Source: Enterobacillus tribolii
GTDB lineage: Bacteria; Pseudomonadota; Gammaproteobacteria; Enterobacterales; Enterobacteriaceae
Assembly (NCBI RefSeq): GCF_003363015.1
Contig: NZ_QRAP01000007.1
Span: 1-64,000 of the forward strand
Length of the DNA: 64,000 nucleotides
Direction: 5' to 3'
Below the pieces are notes generated by a model. It worked only from the letters and a program-made list of their open reading frames with translations. It was not told the DNA's origin and made no database searches. Numbering within the stretch: position 1 is the first letter of the stretch; the number at the start of each line of letters is the position of its first letter. The position numbers and the translations under genes were made by a program. Below, piece by piece: positions 22,709 to 31,451 of the stretch.

Positions 22709-23536
22709 ATGAAAAAAGTGGCCATTGTCGGACTCGGTTGGTTAGGTATGCCGTTAGCGCTTTCGCTGATGGCGCGCGGATATCATGTGGTTGGCAGCAA
22801 GACGACGCCGGACGGCGTGGAGGCGGCCAGAATGAGCGGCATCGAGTGCTACCCCCTGCTACTGGCGCCGGAGCTGCAATGCGAGCCTGATGACCTGGTG
22901 CAACTGTTGTCGGTGGACGTCCTGATCATCATTCTGCCGGCCAGCCGCGGGGCGGAGGATGGGGAACGTTATTTTCACGCGATACAGCTGCTGGTGGACA
23001 GCGCGCTGGCGCACTATGTTCCGCGCATTATCTTTACCAGCTCGACGTCGGTTTACGGCAAGCAGCCGGGCACGGTGACCGAACGTTCGCCGCTGAAGCC
23101 GGTTACGGCGGCGGGCAAGACTCTGGCGGAGCTGGAGAGCTGGCTGCACGATCTGCCGAATACGTCGGTGGATATTCTGCGCCTGGCCGGGCTGGTCGGG
23201 GCATCCCGCCATCCGGGGCGTTTTCTGGCGGGAAAACGCGGGCTGAAGGACGGGCATCACGGCGTGAATCTGGTGCATCAGGCGGACGTGGTGGCCGCTA
23301 TCCAACTGTTGTTGCAACTGCCGAAAGGGGGGCATGTCTTTAATTTATGCGCAGCCCGGCATCCGGCGAAACGGGATTTTTATCCGCCGCTGGCGAAGTC
23401 CCTGGGGTTGGAGGCGCCGCAGTTTGCGTTGGATGATGACGCGACGGAAGGCTGCGTGATCGACGGATCGCGCATCTGCAAAGAGCTGGGATTCGAATAT
23501 CAGTACGAGGACCCGGCGCGCATGCCGTGGAACTAA
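22709..23536 (+). CDS. yeeZ: NAD(P)-binding epimerase-like protein YeeZ
   Basis: 275 residues. An N-terminal Rossmann fold (VAIVGLGWLGMPLALSLMARGYHVVGSK) and an extended-SDR-like core with TSSTSVYGKQPGTVTE and a DILRLAGLVGASRHPGRFLAGK segment match the E. coli YeeZ family (274 residues), whose substrate is not established. As in E. coli it is divergent from the his operon. The ATG at 22709 follows GAGGGGG by about 5 bases. Confidence 0.92.
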   Translation: MKKVAIVGLGWLGMPLALSLMARGYHVVGSKTTPDGVEAARMSGIECYPLLLAPELQCEPDDLVQLLSVDVLIIILPASRGAEDGERYFHAIQLLVDSALAHYVPRIIFTSSTSVYGKQPGTVTERSPLKPVTAAGKTLAELESWLHDLPNTSVDILRLAGLVGASRHPGRFLAGKRGLKDGHHGVNLVHQADVVAAIQLLLQLPKGGHVFNLCAARHPAKRDFYPPLAKSLGLEAPQFALDDDATEGCVIDGSRICKELGFEYQYEDPARMPWN

Positions 23537-23537
23537 G

Positions 23538-23576
23538 AAAACGCCCCGCAGCCGGGTTTCCGGCGCACGGGGCGTT
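23538..23576 (-). terminator. Terminator of rimO, between convergent yeeZ and rimO
   Basis: Nine-base outer stem AACGCCCCG / CGGGGCGTT (23540-23548/23568-23576) with an inner GCCGG/CCGGC hairpin. On the minus strand it ends in GTTTTC. Confidence 0.7.
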
Positions 23577-23594
23577 AATGCAGGATGATGCGGG

Positions 23595-24905
23595 TTATTT
23601 TACCCGGCTGCCCCACAGATCGTATTCGTCGGCATTTTCAATGACAACGTTGATGACGTCGCCGGCTTTCACCCCGGTTTCACCGTTCAGGTAAACCACA
23701 CCGTCGATTTCCGGTGCGTCGGCCATGCTGCGGCCGATGGCGCCTTCTTCATCGACTTCATCGATAATGACCGGCAGCGTATGACCCACTTTTTCCTGCA
23801 GGCGTTCGGCGGAGATTTGCTGCTGCAGCTGCATGAAACGATGGAAACGCTCTTCTTTGACCTCTTCCGGCACCTGATCCGGCAGCGCGTTGGCGGCGGC
23901 GCCTTCAACCGGGCTGTATTTGAAGCAGCCGACGCGATCCAGACGGGCTTCGCGCAGGAAGTCGAGCAGCATCTGGAACTCTTCCTCGGTTTCACCGGGG
24001 AAACCGACGATAAAGGTTGAGCGCAGGGTCAGCTGCGGGCAGATTTCACGCCAGCGCTTGATGCGCTCCAGCGTGCGTTCCACTGCGCCAGGGCGCTTCA
24101 TCAGCTTAAGAATGCGCGGGCTGGCGTGTTGCAGGGGAATGTCCAGGTAGGGCAGCACTTTCCCTGCGGCCATCAGCGGGATGACGTCATCGACGTGCGG
24201 ATAAGGGTAGACGTAGTGCAGGCGTACCCAGACGCCCAGCGTAGCCAGTTGTTCGCACAGGCTGACCATACTGGTTTTCACCGGCTGGCCGTTCCAGAAA
24301 CCGGTGCGCTGTTTGACGTCTTCGCCGTAAGCAGAGGTGTCCTGGGAGATCACCAGCAGCTCTTTTACCCCGGAATCGACCAGGCGCTTGGCTTCGTCCA
24401 GCACGGAGCCGATCGGGCGACTGTCGAGATCGCCGCGCATCGACGGAATAATGCAGAAGGTGCAACGGTGGTTGCAGCCTTCGGAAATTTTCAGGTAAGC
24501 GTAGTGACGCGGCGTTAACTTCACGCCCTGCGCCGGCACCAGGCTGGTGAACGGGTTGTGTTCCGGCTTGGGCACGTATTGATGAACATGGTTCAGCACC
24601 TGCTCATAGCTGTGCGGACCGGTGATTTCCAGCACTTTGGGATGTACTTCGCGAATTTGGTTCTCTTTGGCGCCCAGGCAACCGGTGACGATCACCTTGC
24701 CGTTTTCGTTCAGGGCTTCGCCGATAGCTTCCAGCGACTCTTGCACCGCGCTGTCGATAAAGCCGCAGGTGTTGACGATCACCAGTTCGGCGTCGTCGTA
24801 ACGGGGCACGACCTGATAACCTTCGGTGCGCAGTTCCGTCAGGATGCGTTCGGAGTCCACCAGGTTTTTCGGGCAGCCCAATGATATAAATCCAATCTTA
24901 GTCAT
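23595..24905 (-). CDS. rimO: Ribosomal protein uS12 methylthiotransferase
   Basis: 436 residues; E. coli RimO is 441. It adds a methylthio group to Asp89 of ribosomal protein S12. Three domains: N-terminal UPF0004/MTTase with cysteines in [19 protein letters not shown] and TGCLGAKE (auxiliary 4Fe-4S cluster); central radical SAM domain with [16 protein letters not shown]-terminal TRAM domain from about residue 370 ([21 protein letters not shown]). Single gene, convergent with yeeZ. Confidence 0.97.
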   Translation of the reverse strand: MTKIGFISLGCPKNLVDSERILTELRTEGYQVVPRYDDAELVIVNTCGFIDSAVQESLEAIGEALNENGKVIVTGCLGAKENQIREVHPKVLEITGPHSYEQVLNHVHQYVPKPEHNPFTSLVPAQGVKLTPRHYAYLKISEGCNHRCTFCIIPSMRGDLDSRPIGSVLDEAKRLVDSGVKELLVISQDTSAYGEDVKQRTGFWNGQPVKTSMVSLCEQLATLGVWVRLHYVYPYPHVDDVIPLMAAGKVLPYLDIPLQHASPRILKLMKRPGAVERTLERIKRWREICPQLTLRSTFIVGFPGETEEEFQMLLDFLREARLDRVGCFKYSPVEGAAANALPDQVPEEVKEERFHRFMQLQQQISAERLQEKVGHTLPVIIDEVDEEGAIGRSMADAPEIDGVVYLNGETGVKAGDVINVVIENADEYDLWGSRVK

Positions 24906-25156
24906 TTATCTTCGTACAATGCATTGCTCAGGGATCGGGAGAGTATACACAGGGTTCAGTGGTACAGCCATATCAGGCGGTCATCGGAAGAGCAGCCCAA
25001 AAGAGTGATGCAGTTGATGAACGTTCGGAGCTGCAAGGCCGCTTGTCCTGGGTTTGGGGTGGATCTTATTGATATTACAGATTCTGTCGTGAGGGCTTTT
25101 AGCCAGCTTATTTATGCAAGTAGAGCAAAGCGCCAGTTCTTCTGATAATATCAGCC

Positions 25157-25864
25157 ATGAAATTTTTTCCTTCTGTATACGGTACATATGCAAAGGTAAA
25201 TGGAATGACCAGCAGAATTAGTATCGAAAGAGGCAATCTCATATACACGCAGGATTTGGGATGGATCGATCAAGGCCATGCCAAAGGTGATGACGCCAGA
25301 TTGTTATGGCGACAATTTACTGAAGAAAAAGAGTACGCTTTGCTTAAAGGGTATTTCTCTGTAAATTACGTTCAAAGTATGTCTAAGTATCGTGTTGCCA
25401 GTGGAGTTCAAACGCAGTGGTTTGTAAAAAGAGGACTGCCACTGAATATGAAACAGTCACTTGCGATGACGATTATGTATCATACGTCTCTGCGCTTTGA
25501 AACGCTGCAATCCAATCTTTTCTTAAATAGTGGTTTTAGCTGTGAGGATTTAATTTCCAATCTGCTGGGGTTTTACAAAACACTTATACCCCGAGATTAT
25601 ATGACGTTGATTAAACCTAAGGGAAAAGATTATTCATATAAAATATGGGATTATTATGGCGATGTGGGGAAGTATAAAAACAGTGAACTGAAGCCTTTGA
25701 TCTTTCCTGATCCAGAACGCTTCCCTAACAATGCCCGACCTTATAGCAAACCGCTTCCTTTTTATATGTCATCAATCAAACCCTACCCCTTAAACATGGC
25801 GTTAAAAGATAAAGTTTTAATCAGAAATATTGACAGGTTTATGGGAGGTTTGTACATAAAATGA
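25157..25864 (+). CDS. Unknown protein, first gene of an A+T-rich two-gene unit
   Basis: 235 residues from the ATG at 25157; a second in-frame ATG at 25205 (MTSRISIERGNLIYTQ) could be the real start since the first has no clear ribosome-binding site. I do not recognise the family. No signal peptide or membrane helix is seen. Notable segments are IYTQDLGWIDQGHAKGDDARLLWRQF with acidic and His residues that could bind metal, and SGFSCEDLISNLLGFY, followed by a Pro- and Tyr-rich C-terminal third. Its stop overlaps the next start (ATGA), so the pair is coupled. Codon use is A+T-rich against rimO, suggesting acquisition. An enzyme-plus-partner or toxin-plus-inhibitor pair is possible, not shown. 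Confidence 0.6.
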   Translation: MKFFPSVYGTYAKVNGMTSRISIERGNLIYTQDLGWIDQGHAKGDDARLLWRQFTEEKEYALLKGYFSVNYVQSMSKYRVASGVQTQWFVKRGLPLNMKQSLAMTIMYHTSLRFETLQSNLFLNSGFSCEDLISNLLGFYKTLIPRDYMTLIKPKGKDYSYKIWDYYGDVGKYKNSELKPLIFPDPERFPNNARPYSKPLPFYMSSIKPYPLNMALKDKVLIRNIDRFMGGLYIK

Positions 25865-26262
25865 TTAGGAAAATCTTAGCGGGTTTCATGGTGTTAATCC
25901 TTATAGGCTGGGTTTCTGTGTTTTTTATACCCGAAATGAATTATCGTGAAAGTGACTTTATCAGATATAATTTTTTTACACCTTCAGAGATAAAAAATAT
26001 TCCCCGTATTTCTGATGAATATCATTTTGAGTATGTGCCTGAAGGCGTTGATCGGAAATCTTCGAGCAGTATCATTCGATTTTGTAACGTCGGGAATAAA
26101 GAAAAGGCATACGAAACATTGCAGGCATATGCGAGTAAACTCTCTATTCCAATGAAATATGATTACTCCCCGGAGGATGAACAGTCAGAGTCTGTCTTTT
26201 ATGTCGTTAATGGCAGCGGTGTCTACTGGGCGTCATGTGTTAGTGTCATCTTTGATAAGTGA
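25861..26262 (+). CDS. Small single-helix membrane-anchored protein, partner of the preceding gene
   Basis: 133 residues. One N-terminal membrane segment (ILAGFMVLILIGWVSVFFI, residues ~4-22) without a clear cleavage site suggests an inner-membrane anchor with a ~110-residue periplasmic domain. The domain has two Cys (RFCNVG, WASCVS) that could form a disulfide. It starts in a 4-base overlap with the upstream gene. Function unknown; the size and topology are common in membrane-anchored immunity or inhibitor proteins, which is inference. Confidence 0.6.
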   Translation: MIRKILAGFMVLILIGWVSVFFIPEMNYRESDFIRYNFFTPSEIKNIPRISDEYHFEYVPEGVDRKSSSSIIRFCNVGNKEKAYETLQAYASKLSIPMKYDYSPEDEQSESVFYVVNGSGVYWASCVSVIFDK

Positions 26263-26683
26263 TCGCTGATATATTATGGCTCCCATCTTTTCCCGGTATC
26301 GGACTAAACCGGAGAGCGGGGGAGAGAACAAAAAATGCAAATTTCGAAAGTGTGTGGAACTGAATCTCTGGTTGAGCATCGACTCACTGAGTCACGCATC
26401 CACTGCTGCAGGGTAAGATCATCACGATAAGCCTGCGGAGGAAGCGCCGGTAGGTTTGGCATCATTCCGTAACCTCTTGTTTATACCTCAATAACCCTGA
26501 TTCTGTTTTGGAACCGTTACTGCGGGAGGAGACGGGTTCAGAACCTGATATCAGCGCGTCAGAATTAATGGCCTGCATTGTGCATATTACAACGCCGGGG
26601 ACACCCGCATAACATCCCGGTTATTGGGATAGCGCTCATTTTATCATGCGATTCATTAAACTCTGATTCAAGGAAATATCATT
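26263..26683. other. Intergenic region before the triple RidA gene
   Basis: About 420 bases. No open frame with coding character, tRNA or repeat was recognised. The right end carries AAGGA about 10 bases before the RidA start; the promoter should lie here. Confidence 0.4.
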
Positions 26684-27955
26684 ATGAGAGGCTACAACGC
26701 CGTCTTAGCAAGGAATACGGAAAAAGCGCCGCGTAATACAGGGATTTGCTCACAAACCGTCGCTTTTTCTCATTATAATAATTTCTCAGCACAATTACCG
26801 ATTGATCCAACATCAGGCAAGTTGGTGGCAGGCGGCGTCAAAAAGCAGGCTGAACAGTGTTTTAACAATATTAACGCCATCGTGGAGAGTATCGGCCATG
26901 TGATGAGCGATGTGATTCGAATCACCGTATTTGTTAAGAACATTAAAGATGTTGATGCCGTTGATGAAGTCTATAAAACCTTTTTCCCTACCTATGTCCC
27001 GGCACGGACGACAGCCGCCGTGGCGGATTTGCCGATGGGGGCTTTGGTGCAGGTAGAGGCGTTGATTTCAAACGGAGAAGGGACGATTCCGGACGCGCCG
27101 CAGGCAGGCGATCTGATTAAGCTGATAAATAATACGATAAATGCGCCACTCAGCCCGTTGTCCGCGCAGACGGTCTCTTTCTCCCACTATAATAATATTT
27201 CAGCGCAGTTGCCGGTTGATCCCCAAACGGGCAGGGTGGTTGAAGGAGGAGTAAAAGCGCAGGCGGCGCAGTGCCTGAAAAATATTAAGGCTATCCTGGC
27301 AAGTATCGACGTTCCTCTTGATGACATTGTTAAAATTAACATTTTCCTTAAGGATCTTGCGGATATTGACGCCGTAAACCAGGTATACACCACGTTTTTC
27401 CCGGATTCCGGCGTTGCCAGAACCCTGGGGTATCTTCCCGCACGCACGGTAATTGCTGCTGCTGCGTTGCCCATGGATGCGCTGGTGCAAATTGAGGCGG
27501 TGGTTTCCCATGGCGATGGCACGCCGCCACAGTTGGTTGAAGATCGTCACGGGCTGATTATCAAACCCGCCAATACCCCGAAAGCGCCCAAATGTTCCTT
27601 ATCGACGCAAACCGTCGCGTTTTCTCATTACAACCACCTTTCCGCACAGCTGCCGCTTGACCCCAAATCGGGCAAGATCGTTGCGATGGGTATTAAAGAG
27701 CAAACCGGGCAGTGCTTACAAAATATGAAGGAAATTGTGGAAAGCATCGATCACGCCATGGCCGATGTGGTCAAGGTTAATATCTTCCTGAAAAATATTG
27801 CCGATATTGCCGCCGTGGATGAGGTTTACACGACCTTCTTTCCGGGCGGCGTTCCTGCACGCCGGGTTGTCGGCGTGTCGGCGTTACCCGGCGATGCGTT
27901 AATCCAGATTGATGCTGTGGTATCCAACGCGGAAGGCACGCCGCCGGAGGCGTAA
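26684..27955 (+). CDS. Single-chain protein of three tandem RidA/YjgF domains
   Basis: 423 residues made of three homologous RidA-type domains: residues ~20-135, ~157-282 and ~304-423. Each carries SQTV.FSHYN..SAQLP.DP.(S/T)G, a QC..N(I/M)..I..SI....DV(I/V) helix and PAR....(A/S)(A/V)LP..AL(V/I)Q(I/V). RidA proteins are homotrimers that hydrolyse reactive enamine/imine intermediates, with the catalytic Arg at the subunit interface. Here that Arg is Arg108, Arg254 and Arg393. The Glu paired with it is Glu125 and Glu271 but Asp410 in domain 3. Domain 2 has an extra loop of about eight residues before its PAR motif. A covalent pseudo-trimer is the simple reading. Cytoplasmic (no signal). Single-gene unit. 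Confidence 0.85.
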   Translation: MRGYNAVLARNTEKAPRNTGICSQTVAFSHYNNFSAQLPIDPTSGKLVAGGVKKQAEQCFNNINAIVESIGHVMSDVIRITVFVKNIKDVDAVDEVYKTFFPTYVPARTTAAVADLPMGALVQVEALISNGEGTIPDAPQAGDLIKLINNTINAPLSPLSAQTVSFSHYNNISAQLPVDPQTGRVVEGGVKAQAAQCLKNIKAILASIDVPLDDIVKINIFLKDLADIDAVNQVYTTFFPDSGVARTLGYLPARTVIAAAALPMDALVQIEAVVSHGDGTPPQLVEDRHGLIIKPANTPKAPKCSLSTQTVAFSHYNHLSAQLPLDPKSGKIVAMGIKEQTGQCLQNMKEIVESIDHAMADVVKVNIFLKNIADIAAVDEVYTTFFPGGVPARRVVGVSALPGDALIQIDAVVSNAEGTPPEA

Positions 27956-28038
27956 TATTTAAACGTTATGAGGGTAGGTACATAACGGCGGAGGCCGATC
28001 GCGGAAAAGGAAGTTGCGTATTACTGCCAACTTCCTTT

Positions 28039-28491
28039 TTAAAACTTACTCAAACACTCATCCAGATCTTTATTGATACTTTTGGCGTCGCGCAAATCAA
28101 ACTTAATCGTCTGTCCAGCCGGTTCAGACAGCTTCACCGTCAGCGTTTTTCCCTGCGCGGTTTTGGCGAAAAATTCTTTTTTCTCCATCGGTAAGGTTAC
28201 GGCGGGTCCGTTGAAGGTAAAGGAACCGTTGATAGTTTCCGCTTTGCTCCAGCTGATTTCACCGCCGACCTCTTTCCCTTTCAACTGATCGAAGACGGAA
28301 GAGAACATCATCACCTGTAAGCCGCTGCTTTTATCTTTCACTACCATCAGAATCACGGCGGGTACGCTGGAGGGCAGCATTGCGACGCAACGGTTTTGGC
28401 TCGGCAGGGGGCGGATTTCCGGCTTGGCGGCAAGTGCCTGAGCGGAGAGGGCTAAGCCGAGTACGAGCGGCAATACATTCATAACTCGCAT
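28039..28491 (-). CDS. Hypothetical periplasmic protein
   Basis: 150 residues from the ATG at 28491, chosen because AAGGA lies 7 bases upstream; the open frame reaches 28632 but the extra part has no start signal. Residues 1-22 are a Sec signal peptide (VMNVLPLVLGLALSAQALA, cleavage after ALA). The mature domain of ~128 residues has two Cys (NRCVAMLPS and DECLSKF near the C-terminus), probably a disulfide, and beta-strand patterning such as KTLTVKLSEPAGQTIKFDLRD. Family not recognised. Convergent with the RidA gene. Confidence 0.65.
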   Translation of the reverse strand: MRVMNVLPLVLGLALSAQALAAKPEIRPLPSQNRCVAMLPSSVPAVILMVVKDKSSGLQVMMFSSVFDQLKGKEVGGEISWSKAETINGSFTFNGPAVTLPMEKKEFFAKTAQGKTLTVKLSEPAGQTIKFDLRDAKSINKDLDECLSKF

Positions 28492-28922
28492 GAGAATATC
28501 CTTATCAACAGATCCGTTGGCAGCACTGTAATCGCTTACTCCGTCGTAAACAAGCACATAGGCCATCTCTCCGGAATCAATCCGAATTTTCCTGTCTGCT
28601 TTGCGCCATTTCTTAATTACGTCATGTATCACCGCAAAGATGAATTGTTGACTATGCTTTTAACAGCGTATTCGTTGTCAGGCTGGTGTTTTTTCACTCA
28701 CTCATCGGGCAAATCGTGCTATCCGCTTTTTGCCATTGGCAAAGAATGCGTGGCGAGAGTCCTGCAAAAATATCAGATAGTTACCGGTAACAAAGTGCGC
28801 TGATTCCCCAATCCATCAGTGTTTCTGGTTAATTTAACAAGTAACTGAATGTTTCAATTCAACACATTAATCAGGGGAATAGTGTTAAATGTGTGATAAT
28901 TTTTTGTGAGATGGGCAATGTT
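28492..28922. other. Divergent intergenic region upstream of the dehydrogenase operon
   Basis: About 430 bases between a minus-strand periplasmic gene and the plus-strand dehydrogenase operon. It includes an imperfect dyad ACACATT (28862-28868) / AATGTGT (28888-28894), which may be a regulator site just before the first dehydrogenase gene. No gene seen. Confidence 0.35.
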
Positions 28923-29660
28923 ATGGCAAATCAATCTAGTGGTAATTCCCGTCGGGAATTCCTTCTGAAAACCATTACCCTGGTGCCGGCAGTGGCTATC
29001 GGCAGCACGGGAATCGGTGCGTTGACGGCGTCTTCCGGCGCCATTGCGCAATCTGACAGCAAAACCCCGCCGCAGACAGCGAAAGAATACACGCCGGCCT
29101 TTTTCACCGCGGAAGAGTTTACCTTTCTCAAAGCGGCAGTGGCCCGGTTGATCCCTAATGACGCACGCGGTCCGGGCGCGCTGGAAGCGGGCGTGCCGGA
29201 ATTTATCGATCGTCAGATGAACACCCCTTATGCAACGGGCGCGCAGTGGTACATGCAGGGGCCGTTCCACCCGGAAGCGGAGCGGGAGCTGGGCTATCAG
29301 CTGCCGCTGTCGCCGCGGGAAATCTACCGCTTGGGCATTCAGGATGCCAATAAGTTCGCCAATGCACAGGAAGGAAAAGCGTTTTCTGAACTGCCGTCGG
29401 ACAAGCAGGATGACCTGCTGAGCCAGATGGAGGGCGGCAAAGCGGCGTTTACGCAGGTGCCGTCGAAGGTCTTTTTCTCCTTCCTGCTGCAAAACACCCG
29501 CGAAGGCTTTTTCAGCGATCCGATTCACGGCGGCAATCAGGGGATGGTGGGCTGGAAACTGATCAACTTCCCCGGCGCACGCGCCGATTTTATGGACTGG
29601 GTAGAGCGGGGGGAACGCTATCCTTTTCCGCCGGTTTCCATTCGCGGAGAGAGGGGATAA
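28923..29660 (+). CDS. Gluconate 2-dehydrogenase-type small (gamma) subunit
   Basis: 245 residues from the ATG at 28923 ([16 protein letters not shown]); the frame opens at 28893. A twin-arginine signal ([10 protein letters not shown], then a hydrophobic stretch ending SSGAIA) shows export of a folded subunit, with the FAD subunit probably carried along since that one lacks its own signal. The remainder matches the gluconate 2-dehydrogenase subunit 3 family ([60 protein letters not shown]). First gene of a three-gene operon with the GMC subunit 3 bases downstream. Confidence 0.9.
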   Translation: MANQSSGNSRREFLLKTITLVPAVAIGSTGIGALTASSGAIAQSDSKTPPQTAKEYTPAFFTAEEFTFLKAAVARLIPNDARGPGALEAGVPEFIDRQMNTPYATGAQWYMQGPFHPEAERELGYQLPLSPREIYRLGIQDANKFANAQEGKAFSELPSDKQDDLLSQMEGGKAAFTQVPSKVFFSFLLQNTREGFFSDPIHGGNQGMVGWKLINFPGARADFMDWVERGERYPFPPVSIRGERG

Positions 29661-29663
29661 CTC

Positions 29664-31448
29664 ATGGCGACGACAATGAAAAAAGCGGATGCCGTGATCG
29701 TCGGATTCGGCTGGGCGGGCGCCATTATGGCGAAGGAACTGACCGAGGCGGGGCTGAACGTGGTCGCGCTGGAACGCGGCCCGCTGCGTGATACTTATCC
29801 TGACGGCGCTTACCCGCAGGTGATCGACGAGCTGACCTACAACATCCGGCGCAAGCTGTTCCAGGATCTGTCCAAAAGCACGGTCACCATTCGTCACAAT
29901 GTGGCGCAAACCGCCGTGCCGTACCGGCAGCTGGCGGCGTTTCTGCCCGGCACCGGCACCGGCGGCGCCGGGCTGCACTGGTCCGGCGTACACTTCCGTA
30001 TCGATCCGATGGAACTGCGTATGCGCAGCCACTATGAAGAACGCTACGGCAAAAACTTTATTCCGGAAGGCATGACTATCCAGGATTTCGGCGTGACCTA
30101 CGAAGAACTTGAACCCTTCTTCGACAAGGCGGAGAAAGTGTTCGGCACTTCCGGCACCGCGTGGAGCGTGAAAGGCCAGGTGGTGGGCAAAGGCAAGGGC
30201 GGCAACCCGTTCGCGCCGGATCGTTCTGACGACTTCCCGCTGCCGGCGCAAAAACGTACCTTCTCGGCCCAGCTATTCTCCAAAGCGGCGGAGTCGGTCG
30301 GCTATCATCCTTACGACCTGCCGTCGGCCAACACTTCCGGCCCATACACCAACCCGTACGGCGCACAGATGGGGCCGTGTAACTTCTGCGGCTATTGCAG
30401 CGGTTACGCCTGTTACATGTATTCCAAGGCATCGCCGAACGTGAATATCTGGCCGGCGCTGCGCCAGGAGCCGAAGTTTGAGCTGCGCGCCAATTCTCAC
30501 GTGCTGCGCGTTAATCTGACGGACGACAAGAAGCGCGCGACCGGTGTTACCTACATCGATGCGCAGGGGCGGGAAGTGGAGCAGCCGGCGGATCTGGTGA
30601 TTCTGGCTGCGTTCCAGTTCCATAACGTCCACCTGATGCTGCTGTCGGGCATCGGCAAGCCTTACGACCCGGTGACCAACGAAGGCGTGGTCGGGCGTAA
30701 CTTCGCTTACCAGAACATTTCCACCATCAAGGCGTTCTTCAATAAAGACGTATACACCAACACCTTTATCGGCGCGGGCGGCGCGGGCGTCGGGGTTGAT
30801 GATTTCAACGGCGACAACTTCGATCACGCGCGTTACGGCTTTGTCGGCGGCTCGCCATTCTGGGTCAACCAGGCGGGCACCAAGCCGATTTCCGGCCTGC
30901 CGACCCGTCCGGGCACGCCGGCCTGGGGCAGCAAATGGAAAGCAGAGGTGGCTGACGTTTACACCCACCATGTCTCCATGGACGCCCACGGCGCGCACCA
31001 GTCATACCGTGCGAACTATCTGGATCTCGACCCTAACTATAAAGACGTTTACGGTCAGCCGCTGCTGCGCATGACCTTCGACTGGCAGGACAACGACATC
31101 CGCATGTCGCAGTTTATGCACGAAAAAATGCACAAGATCGCGGAGGCGATGAATCCGGTCGCCATCAGCGGCTCGCCCAAAATGCCGGGCACGCATTTCG
31201 ACACCACGGTGTATCAGACCACGCATATGAACGGCGGGGCGATCATGGGGGAAGATCCCAAAACCAGCGCAGTAAACCGTTATCTGCAAAGCTGGGACGT
31301 GCCTAACGTCTTCGTTCCCGGCGCGTCGGCGTTCCCGCAGGGGCTGGGTTATAACCCGACCGGCACGCTGGCGGCGCTGACGTACTGGTCGGCGCGCGCC
31401 ATCCGTGATCAATACCTGAAAAGTCCGGGTCCGTTGGTGCAGGCATAA
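29664..31448 (+). CDS. Gluconate 2-dehydrogenase-type flavoprotein (GMC oxidoreductase) subunit
   Basis: 594 residues. N-terminal FAD-binding fold (DAVIVGFGWAGAIMAKELTEAGLNVVALERG) and the GMC signature region (FLPGTGTGGAGLHWSGVHFR). A Cys cluster CNFCGYCSGYACYMYSKAS near residue 240 may hold a 3Fe-4S cluster, as in fructose and glucose dehydrogenases of this class. The C-terminal half has HMNGGAIMGEDPKTSAVN and the FAD/active-site motif FVPGASAFPQGLGYNPTGTLAALTYW. It oxidises a sugar or sugar acid (gluconate, 2-ketogluconate or similar) in the periplasm and passes electrons to the cytochrome c subunit. Substrate cannot be fixed from sequence. Confidence 0.92.
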   Translation: MATTMKKADAVIVGFGWAGAIMAKELTEAGLNVVALERGPLRDTYPDGAYPQVIDELTYNIRRKLFQDLSKSTVTIRHNVAQTAVPYRQLAAFLPGTGTGGAGLHWSGVHFRIDPMELRMRSHYEERYGKNFIPEGMTIQDFGVTYEELEPFFDKAEKVFGTSGTAWSVKGQVVGKGKGGNPFAPDRSDDFPLPAQKRTFSAQLFSKAAESVGYHPYDLPSANTSGPYTNPYGAQMGPCNFCGYCSGYACYMYSKASPNVNIWPALRQEPKFELRANSHVLRVNLTDDKKRATGVTYIDAQGREVEQPADLVILAAFQFHNVHLMLLSGIGKPYDPVTNEGVVGRNFAYQNISTIKAFFNKDVYTNTFIGAGGAGVGVDDFNGDNFDHARYGFVGGSPFWVNQAGTKPISGLPTRPGTPAWGSKWKAEVADVYTHHVSMDAHGAHQSYRANYLDLDPNYKDVYGQPLLRMTFDWQDNDIRMSQFMHEKMHKIAEAMNPVAISGSPKMPGTHFDTTVYQTTHMNGGAIMGEDPKTSAVNRYLQSWDVPNVFVPGASAFPQGLGYNPTGTLAALTYWSARAIRDQYLKSPGPLVQA

Positions 31449-31451
31449 GGA

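Noticed and set aside
24915..25072. Open frame ending ...SELQGRLSWVWGGSY before the unknown two-gene unit
   Set aside because: It reads plausibly at its end but has no start or ribosome-binding site, runs into the rimO promoter region, and I recognise no family. Not enough to call a gene remnant.
25113..25220. 35-codon frame MQVEQSASSSDNISHEIF overlapping the start of the unknown gene at 25157
   Set aside because: Short, overlaps a longer frame with better coding character, and has no clear ribosome-binding site.
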